Position numbers and translations under genes: made by a program. From positions 1 through 27,642 of the IMG/VR virus record IMGVR_UViG_3300007539_000152: a DNA stretch of 27,642 nucleotides, one strand, 5' to 3'. The stretch comes from a virus. Below are positions 22,191-27,642 of the stretch, in pieces (within the stretch, counting starts at the first letter, position 1; every line of letters begins with the position of its first letter). The notes beneath the pieces are model-generated. The model did not search any database, was not told the origin of the DNA, and worked only from the letters and a program-made list of their open reading frames with translations.

Positions 22191-22865
22191 TTAACCGCTT
22201 ACAACCTTTTCACCTCTTGCAATGGCTTCTAAATTAGCGCCAAAGTCAGAACGTGAAACAGTCCTAGACGGTTCGTTTTGGTTTAATGAGTTTTGTTCAC
22301 CACTTCCACCCGCATTTTGTATAACTTGTAGATGTGGATTTTTTTCAACAAATGAAGATACACCCTCGCTTATTGAATTATAATTAGTTTCGCCATCAGA
22401 AAAAATAAATCCATCATTTTCAACTTTGATTTTTTTCTCTAAAGAATCTTTCACGAATGGTAAAAGGTCTTTAGAAACGTTTGAATTATTCAAAGCATTA
22501 ATTAATTCATTGTCTCTTTTAGCGTTCATGGCCTCAGTAGCTTTTTGAGCGGCTAATTTTTTTGATTCTGATAATTCCTCCTGAATATTGTTAACTGTGA
22601 ATTGTAATTTTTCCAATTCAGTCATTGAGCTTTTAGCTTTTTCCTCTTTGGATTTAACTAAATTAGTCAATTGCTCCACAATATTTTGTTCCTTATCTAA
22701 TCCTAAATTTTCACTAAGTGAATTAAGCGTGCCTGACAATTCAGAATTTTTTTGTCTGCGTTGCTTACTCTCTTCGTTCAACTCTGTAAATTTACCACTA
22801 ATTAAATTAAATGCATCTTCACCAAGATCACTTTTAACTTTGTTTAAAACTTCTTGTAAGTCCAT
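22191..22865 (-). CDS. Capsid scaffolding protein
   Basis: This 224-aa, strongly helical and charged protein (starts MDLQEVLNKVKSDLGEDAFN) has a coiled-coil-like central region (about residues 30-125, Lys/Glu/Gln/Leu-rich: KQRRQKNSELSGTLNSLSEN) and a C-terminal part that is less ordered, with NEPSRTVSRSDFGANLEAIA near the end. Phage scaffolds look like this and sit directly before the coat gene, as here (18 bases apart). It guides coat assembly and leaves the mature head. No protease domain is visible. The ribosome binding site is AAAAGGAAAAAAC. Confidence 0.85.
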   Translation of the reverse strand: MDLQEVLNKVKSDLGEDAFNLISGKFTELNEESKQRRQKNSELSGTLNSLSENLGLDKEQNIVEQLTNLVKSKEEKAKSSMTELEKLQFTVNNIQEELSESKKLAAQKATEAMNAKRDNELINALNNSNVSKDLLPFVKDSLEKKIKVENDGFIFSDGETNYNSISEGVSSFVEKNPHLQVIQNAGGSGEQNSLNQNEPSRTVSRSDFGANLEAIARGEKVVSG

Positions 22866-22932
22866 GTTTTTTCCTTTTCTAAGGTTTTATATCCCCAAAA
22901 CTTCGGAGATGGTTTATATATCTTTAAATATA
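22866..22932 (-). other. Short intergenic region with hairpin before the scaffold gene
   Basis: This 67-base gap contains a 6-bp stem, 8-base loop hairpin (ATCTCC and GGGGAT, at 22891-22910) without a clear T run. The start of an exact 22-base repeat shared with 18782-18803 also falls here and runs into the MuF stop codon. I see no ORF and no good promoter. Confidence 0.5.
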
Positions 22933-24051
22933 CTATTTTATGTCGTTTTCAACAATTCTGGTCTTAATTTCTTTCGGTTTTTCAAAGCCTCTAACTGCTT
23001 TCATATAAGAAATCTTACCATTATTAAAATCTTTCCTATTTTTCTCACCCATTAATAGTGATTTTTGCTTTTCAGGTAGCCTTTTAATTTGTCCAATACC
23101 ATTTTTTAATTTAAAATCTCTCGGGTCCGCATCACCTTTATAAACTGGTATCAAATAACATCTGCAATTAGGGTGAGCTGGTTGTTGTGGTATTCTACCC
23201 TTTGGAAATACACCCTTTCCCATTCCAAAATTTGTATTTGCGTATACATCACATTGATCGTAAACCTCTTGGTGACCGTTTGATAATTTCCACTTGTAGC
23301 CAACTACATCGTCATCGTTTTTGTGTTTTAAATGAAATCCCTCAGTCCAGGCCCGTCCAACCTCAGTACGTGAAATTCTTTCTGCTACATAGCGCGCCTT
23401 TTCGTCAATCGCTTTATTGATTGTTCTTGCGATTTTCTTTTTGTCTTGCTCTTCAAAAGCATCTAAGAATTTTAAATAAGCCTTTTTGGTCCTGGTCAGG
23501 TTCCCCCGTGTAAGTTCCCGCCTAAGTTTCTTAACTTCTTTTAAAGTCTTTTCATCCCTTGTTGATCTGCTAAGCCTTGCAATACTTTTTCTTATTGGGT
23601 CGCTGTCAATCTCGCCCTTTCTAACTCTATCCCTAACATTTTTAATAATCTTTTTGATTGAGTCACCTTCACGAATAATGGTTGTTATGTCATTGGCAAC
23701 CGCTCTTTTAACTCTATTTGTTGCTCTTTGAATCCTTTTTGATGCCGTGATTCCATCTTCAACCCAGGAACGTGTATAAATCTTTTTACCGATCGTTTCA
23801 GCGTCTGGAGTTCCAATAAATCCACCATAACCAAGTTCAACGGCTTTAACAATATTCTTTTGAATCAATACTTCCATTATGGCTGCATATTCGCCAGTTT
23901 CAAACAAACCAACAATAAACGACCTTAATTTAGGATCGTCTAAGTTTTTATTTATTTCATCAATTGTTTTTTTAGAAAATTCTGAATAACTTGAGTCAAA
24001 CTCTTTTTCAATTTCTTCTGTCTGCTCTTCCTTATTCGATCGGTTCGACAT
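22933..24051 (-). CDS. MuF-like minor head (morphogenesis) protein
   Basis: The 372-aa product carries the phage Mu F-like domain in its C-terminal half (residues about 215-304). Recognised are RYVAERISRTEVGRAWTEGF (220-239, the family's Arg-Thr-Glu signature), then YDQCDVYANTN with C267 and PAHPNCRCYLIPVY (291-304). The N-terminal half is helical and basic. In other phages these proteins sit near the portal in the head interior or assist assembly. The gene overlaps the portal by 20 bases. Its stop is TAG. Confidence 0.9.
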   Translation of the reverse strand: MSNRSNKEEQTEEIEKEFDSSYSEFSKKTIDEINKNLDDPKLRSFIVGLFETGEYAAIMEVLIQKNIVKAVELGYGGFIGTPDAETIGKKIYTRSWVEDGITASKRIQRATNRVKRAVANDITTIIREGDSIKKIIKNVRDRVRKGEIDSDPIRKSIARLSRSTRDEKTLKEVKKLRRELTRGNLTRTKKAYLKFLDAFEEQDKKKIARTINKAIDEKARYVAERISRTEVGRAWTEGFHLKHKNDDDVVGYKWKLSNGHQEVYDQCDVYANTNFGMGKGVFPKGRIPQQPAHPNCRCYLIPVYKGDADPRDFKLKNGIGQIKRLPEKQKSLLMGEKNRKDFNNGKISYMKAVRGFEKPKEIKTRIVENDIK

Positions 24052-25396
24052 CGTCTATAAAATTATTCGGGTTTGTCTCTTCCACTTTCGCTTGTTCATC
24101 TATTGATTCTTGAATTTCTTCCATCGTATCTTTACCAACATATTGAAAAGCATTATAAACAGAAATCTTTTTAACATGAGCGTTTCCAACCGGACCAAGA
24201 TTCATTTCCATTAGATCTATGGCTTTTTGAATTTCTTTTTCTGCATCAATGAAAGTAAATTTTCTAGTGTATGAAACTTCAACCTCTTCACCACCACCAA
24301 AATATAATTGAATCATTTTCCAAACTTGATTCTCCATATTTTCAGCACTCAAAGCGCGTCCACTTAATACAGTTTCGGTTTTCTCATAATCCCAACGTTT
24401 AGATTCACCACTCGTTTGAGATTGACTTTTAATAATAGCTAAGTTTGACATATCATACATTGTCACGACTAATCGAGCCATGTTTTCAATCAAAATCTTT
24501 ATAGGCTCAACTGGTGGAGAAATATATGCCGGTCCTTTACTAGCTTTCGGGTCAAATACTAAAGCGTTTGATGTTCCTAATGTTTCTTGATCCTTACTGC
24601 TAGTTTTGGGAAGCGTTAAAACTGCGTACATTTGGTTATCTTCTTGTTCTTGAACATTAGAGGTCAAATTATATAATCTATGTGCAGCCTTCGCCACTTG
24701 GAAAAAGTCTGAAATTGGGTTTAAATCATCTGAATCCGTACCGTAATATTGAATTATCGGGATAACACCCAATTTATTATCTCCGTCATCTTGAATATCA
24801 CCTTTTTCAGATTCAACCCACCACTTTTCACGGGTCCAGGTCTTCCAGGTTTTCAACTCTTCACCGTTGACCATTCTTTTGGTATAGTATCTGATTTTTA
24901 AAAGGTTTCCAAACTTGTCATACTCTGTTTTATCTTCATCAACTCGATTTTTCGTAATTAAAACTAAATACGGCAAATCTCTATTTTCTATGGCTGAGGC
25001 TTTGTTAGTATCGGGATTAACAGAGTTTTCAACTAATATATATGTTTTACCCTGCAAAGTTGCTTCCCTGGTGGCACGTTTGAAAAACACGTTTGCTGAA
25101 TTGCCTTTTTTATCTATATCTTTTTCTATTCTTGATAATATATCACTTTGAATGTCTCTTTGTGGTTCTGTTTTATACAAACTATCAACATGAGCGTTAA
25201 TTATTGGTTTGAAAACGTTCAAATACCAAGCATTATTTTTTCTTGTTTGGTATCTTTGCCCGCGCTCCCTCCAATGTGGAACAATATACTCACCACTTTT
25301 AAAACCATCAGAACCATTAAAAGCATGGTCTAATATTTCATAATCTGTCAGGGTTGCAAAATCTATATTTCCTACTACGGTATCATCTAAAGCCAT
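24032..25396 (-). CDS. Portal protein, DUF4055-like
   Basis: The 454-aa protein is placed between TerL and MuF genes, the standard position of the portal. It is shorter than most portals and most closely resembles the DUF4055 portal group: a YIVPHWRERGQRYQTRKNNA segment (residues 37-56), PIINAHVDSLYKTEPQRDI (64-82), a long central beta/helix region and a helix with SNVQEQEDNQMYAVLTLP. The portal forms the dodecameric ring through which DNA is packaged and ejected. It starts 3 bases after TerL and overlaps MuF by 20 bases. Confidence 0.85.
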   Translation of the reverse strand: MALDDTVVGNIDFATLTDYEILDHAFNGSDGFKSGEYIVPHWRERGQRYQTRKNNAWYLNVFKPIINAHVDSLYKTEPQRDIQSDILSRIEKDIDKKGNSANVFFKRATREATLQGKTYILVENSVNPDTNKASAIENRDLPYLVLITKNRVDEDKTEYDKFGNLLKIRYYTKRMVNGEELKTWKTWTREKWWVESEKGDIQDDGDNKLGVIPIIQYYGTDSDDLNPISDFFQVAKAAHRLYNLTSNVQEQEDNQMYAVLTLPKTSSKDQETLGTSNALVFDPKASKGPAYISPPVEPIKILIENMARLVVTMYDMSNLAIIKSQSQTSGESKRWDYEKTETVLSGRALSAENMENQVWKMIQLYFGGGEEVEVSYTRKFTFIDAEKEIQKAIDLMEMNLGPVGNAHVKKISVYNAFQYVGKDTMEEIQESIDEQAKVEETNPNNFIDDVEPIE

Positions 25397-25399
25397 TTT

Positions 25400-26593
25400 T
25401 TAAGCCCAATCTAAATCAACTGAATCAATATCCACTCTTTCATGATCTCTTGAATGTATTCCGTACCTTAAAGCGTCCATAGAGTGATCATTAAATTTTA
25501 CGGGTTTGTCAAGTACATTCCCGTCTTTATCTTCTTTAAATTTATAAAATTTAATCTCTTTGTGTAAGTCGGTCGAGTCTTTAGTGATAAAAAGTTTATA
25601 CCCTTTTACCGTTTTTATGCCATGTTCAACCGCTTTTGATGCTGGTTTAATATTAAATCCAGCTCGATAAATCTCTTCAATACTCTTTGGCTCGGCTGCA
25701 TCTGCGTAAATCTCATTATTTCTTAAGTCTAATTCTGGATATTTTTCATCTAATTCACTTAATACAGCTTTTAAATCATCATTAGTCAAACCTTTCTCAT
25801 AAATCAATTGTTTAACGTAACAATGATTTTCTTTAAATGCGCACTGAACCAAGCTGGTAGGCACATTAAAACCAAAGTCGAGACCAAAAACAACTTCGTC
25901 AATATTACTAGGTATTTCATCGCATAATTCCCAATTTGTATAAATAGTTGCACCGCTTGAACCTCTTTCGCCTAATCCGTAAACTTTCCAATAAACGGGG
26001 TCCTCTTCTTTTAGACGTTCAATTTCTTTAACAAGTTCCACAGGTAAGAACGGATTATCTAAATAAGTTGATTTTATAAAACAAACATCATTACGAGTCA
26101 ATATTTTATCATAAATCCAATGATACTCATCAGAAGGATTGTAATCTAATAATATTTTACCTGTGGTTCTGAATAATAATTGTTTAAAATCCTCATAACT
26201 AAGCTCATTAGCTTCATTAATAAATAACCAATCTCTTTTACGTCCTCTAATCTTCTGCGGGTCATCAACCGCTAAAAACTCTATCAAGTTCCCAGCAAAG
26301 TTAATAAAATTATCCGTTTTATTATGGTTGTTCGGATCGTACCATTTATGAGTATTCATCACCTCGATAAAATCTCTTAAAACTGAGGCTTTAATTGAAG
26401 GAGTTGTCTTCCTAACCACTGATAATACTTTATTTTGGCCGTAATGCTTTTGCAAAAGAACTAAAAACATTTGTGAAGCCGAATAAGTTTTACTGGACCT
26501 GGTGCCCCCCTGAGACACGATTATTTTATATTTCGGATCATGCCAGGCATCCCAAAGTTGTTCGAATACAGGTGTAACTTTAAGATTTATCAT
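25400..26593 (-). CDS. terL: Terminase large subunit, PBSX family
   Basis: This 397-aa packaging motor has both domains visible. ATPase: variant Walker A GGTRSSKT (residues 29-36), Walker B with catalytic Glu DWLFINEAN (121-129, E127), and motif III DYNPSDEYHW (150-159). Nuclease: GLDFG (237-241, D239), YADAAEPKS (296-304, D298) and NDHSMDALRYG (368-378, D369/D373), the three acidic clusters of RNase H-like terminase nucleases. These match the PBSX-type TerL group. It is preceded by TerS and a 57-codon gene that overlaps it by 14 bases. Confidence 0.96.
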   Translation of the reverse strand: MINLKVTPVFEQLWDAWHDPKYKIIVSQGGTRSSKTYSASQMFLVLLQKHYGQNKVLSVVRKTTPSIKASVLRDFIEVMNTHKWYDPNNHNKTDNFINFAGNLIEFLAVDDPQKIRGRKRDWLFINEANELSYEDFKQLLFRTTGKILLDYNPSDEYHWIYDKILTRNDVCFIKSTYLDNPFLPVELVKEIERLKEEDPVYWKVYGLGERGSSGATIYTNWELCDEIPSNIDEVVFGLDFGFNVPTSLVQCAFKENHCYVKQLIYEKGLTNDDLKAVLSELDEKYPELDLRNNEIYADAAEPKSIEEIYRAGFNIKPASKAVEHGIKTVKGYKLFITKDSTDLHKEIKFYKFKEDKDGNVLDKPVKFNDHSMDALRYGIHSRDHERVDIDSVDLDWA

Positions 26594-26753
26594 TAATTTG
26601 AATTATCTCACTTAAAGGTTTATTGTATTGAGGAACCATTTTACGATAAACTTTATTTAATCGTTTCATTTCTTTTCGTCGTTGTGACCTGTTGAGACCT
26701 TCTTTTTTCAGTTCTTGCAATATCTCTTGATCTAATGATTTAATTCGTTTCAT
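26580..26753 (-). CDS. Small basic protein overlapping TerS and TerL, 57 aa
   Basis: This frame runs from ATG at 26753 to TAA at 26580 and overlaps both the end of TerS and the start of TerL by 14 bases. It is preceded by AGGGGAAGAG, a good ribosome binding site. The product is helical and very basic (MKRIKSLDQEILQELKKEGL, then NRSQRRKEMKRLNKVYRK), suggesting nucleic-acid binding. No named family is recognised. Its place between the two terminase subunits suggests a role in packaging, but this is inference. Confidence 0.75.
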   Translation of the reverse strand: MKRIKSLDQEILQELKKEGLNRSQRRKEMKRLNKVYRKMVPQYNKPLSEIIQINDKS

Positions 26754-27165
26754 CTCTTCCCCTAACCACTTCTATTTTTATTTCATTATTCATTTTTTCA
26801 CCGCCAGACGTTAAATCAACCCTTTCTAAATATTGCCCCGTCATTTTATTGTATTGAGTTAACATTTTATCAAAAATATTTTTCTCTTTTGGGTCTGTTG
26901 AATCGGCAGTTTGCAATAAAACTTTTTTAATCTTTTGTAAAACCAATTCTTTAGGCAAACCAAGCTCAGCAAACATTTGAGCCGTCGTTAATTGCCTTTC
27001 TTTATCAATTAGGGGCTTAATTGCCCCTTTTACCCATTTTTCCTCTTTTGCTCTTTTTCTTATGGCCGGATCTGAGATTTGATACTTTTCTGATAATTCT
27101 ATATAACTAAAATTACCCGTTTCATAGTCTGCCTTTACGTCTGACCACGTATCTAAATCATACAT
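26740..27165 (-). CDS. terS: Terminase small subunit
   Basis: This 141-aa protein has an N-terminal helix-turn-helix (residues 18-45: NFSYIELSEKYQISDPAIRK, then RAKEEKW), which matches the DNA-recognition domain of small terminase subunits. A central helical region (residues 55-110) would be the oligomerisation domain, and a short C-terminal tail ends KIEVVRGRDETN. It is directly upstream of TerL. It recognises the packaging start on phage DNA; no such site is identified here. Confidence 0.85.
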   Translation of the reverse strand: MYDLDTWSDVKADYETGNFSYIELSEKYQISDPAIRKRAKEEKWVKGAIKPLIDKERQLTTAQMFAELGLPKELVLQKIKKVLLQTADSTDPKEKNIFDKMLTQYNKMTGQYLERVDLTSGGEKMNNEIKIEVVRGRDETN

Positions 27166-27168
27166 ATA

Positions 27169-27462
27169 CTAACCTTTAGCCTTAATTTTTTTGTCCAAAT
27201 TCGGGTTCTTAGGGGTATCAACGTAACCCTCGTATTGTGGTTCAGCTAAAAAGTGTTTAGCCTCTTCATAATATGGGTTTGATTTACGAATCCCAGCGAA
27301 AACAGTATTTAAGATAATTTTAAGATCTGAAATTGTTTTAACTTTATCCCAAAGAATTGGAGCAATCATTTTTGAATCGTCTGTTTCTTGTTCTAGTGCA
27401 GCAGCCACCCCTTCGGAGCAGTCTTTCACTATTTCTGCATCTTCAATATTTTCTTTAACCAT
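27169..27462 (-). CDS. Unknown small protein upstream of terminase, 97 aa
   Basis: I do not recognise this acidic N-terminus, mixed alpha/beta protein (starts MVKENIEDAEIVKDCSEGVA). The middle (KTISDLKIILNTVFAGIRKS, residues 41-60) looks helical; the C-terminus is basic and proline-containing. It starts with an 8-base overlap with the preceding partial gene and ends 3 bases before TerS. Position suggests a packaging or DNA-metabolism accessory. Confidence 0.65.
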   Translation of the reverse strand: MVKENIEDAEIVKDCSEGVAAALEQETDDSKMIAPILWDKVKTISDLKIILNTVFAGIRKSNPYYEEAKHFLAEPQYEGYVDTPKNPNLDKKIKAKG

Positions 27463-27642
27463 TTTTCATTGCTTCCATTTCTGCGGTTTTGTCTCGGTTT
27501 TTAGCTTTTTCATTATCGTAGTTATCGCCGAATCGAGCGTGTAATTTTTTAGCGTTTGCATTTATTACTTCAATCTCAGTGAATCCGAATTTTTTAAACA
27601 TAACCAATAGGTTGTAATAAATTCGAGCGTATGTTTTTTTGA
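27455..27642 (-). CDS. MazG-like nucleotide pyrophosphohydrolase, C-terminal part only
   Basis: The frame is open from the window edge to a TAA at 27455; the start lies outside. About 61 residues are visible. They contain EVINANAKKLHARFGDNYDN followed by EKAKNRD, the pattern (Asn-x-x-Lys-Leu-x-x-Arg-[Phe/Tyr] then Glu-x-Ala-x-Asn-Arg-Asp) found at the end of phage MazG-like NTP pyrophosphohydrolases. Such enzymes hydrolyse non-canonical or alarmone-type nucleotides. The catalytic part is not visible, so the call depends on the tail motif. Confidence 0.6.
   Translation of the reverse strand, partial: KKTYARIYYNLLVMFKKFGFTEIEVINANAKKLHARFGDNYDNEKAKNRDKTAEMEAMKNG

Noticed and set aside
22891-22910. 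Hairpin before the scaffold gene as a terminator
   Set aside because: The stem is only 6 bp including a G-U pair, the loop is 8 bases, and no T run follows on the minus strand.
1-27642. Alternative genetic code (TGA or TAG read as an amino acid)
   Set aside because: Long genes are uninterrupted with TGG for Trp, and real genes end in TAA, TGA and TAG. The single in-frame TGA at 1792-1794 is an isolated case.
1-27642. CRISPR arrays, insertion sequences, integrase or attachment sites
   Set aside because: No regularly spaced repeats, transposase or integrase motifs, or duplicated att-like core next to the tRNA-like genes were seen.

Overview
This window is part of an AT-rich tailed bacteriophage (or prophage) genome. 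Every gene I can support lies on the minus strand, so transcription runs from high to low coordinates. The head and tail genes are those of a siphovirus-type virion: a lambda G/T-like pair of tail assembly chaperones, a 601-residue tape measure protein, and no sheath or baseplate wedge genes. A bacterial host is likely because three early intergenic regions carry sigma-70-like promoters, many starts have purine-rich ribosome binding sites, and the replication genes (ERF, Gp157, SSB with an acidic tail) are bacterial-phage types. The host genus and the lifestyle cannot be told from this window; no integrase or repressor is visible.

Layout in transcription order. (1) 27.6-24.0 kb, packaging: the tail end of a MazG-like pyrophosphohydrolase, a small unknown protein, TerS, a 57-codon protein overlapping both its neighbours, PBSX-type TerL and a DUF4055-like portal. 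(2) 24.0-19.1 kb, head: MuF-like protein, scaffold, P22-type coat protein, a hairpin, a short Lys-rich protein and a 546-aa virion protein. (3) 19.1-13.7 kb, neck and tail: HK97 gp10-like completion protein, connector, tail terminator candidate, a 49-aa protein, tail tube followed by a strong Rho-independent terminator, two chaperones joined by a candidate -1 frameshift site (GGGTTTA), tape measure and a small distal protein. (4) 13.7-5.2 kb, host contact: a 1650-aa tail protein containing Asp-box (sialidase-like) repeats, then a 1087-aa fibre with a Spherulin-4/GH135-like glycosidase domain. (5) 5.4-4.3 kb, lysis-like cassette: a small protein, an XhlA/holin-like membrane protein and a class-3 lipase where an endolysin might be expected. 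(6) 4.3 kb to the left edge, early and replication genes: small ORFs, ERF annealing protein, Gp157-like protein, SSB, tRNA-like genes, unknown proteins (one with an in-frame TGA) and a primase-polymerase running off the window.

The most unusual items are two adjacent tRNA-like genes (2108-2297). Both have good acceptor, D and T arms, but their anticodon arms are much too long, so no anticodon can be read. Other points of interest are three near-identical promoter modules sharing even their spacer sequence, the canonical slippery heptamer at the chaperone junction, the glycosidase-bearing tail fibre, the lysis-position lipase, and a translationally coupled gene interrupted by one in-frame TGA. 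Several short genes below 60 codons, and both edge genes, were found by translating the gaps by hand.
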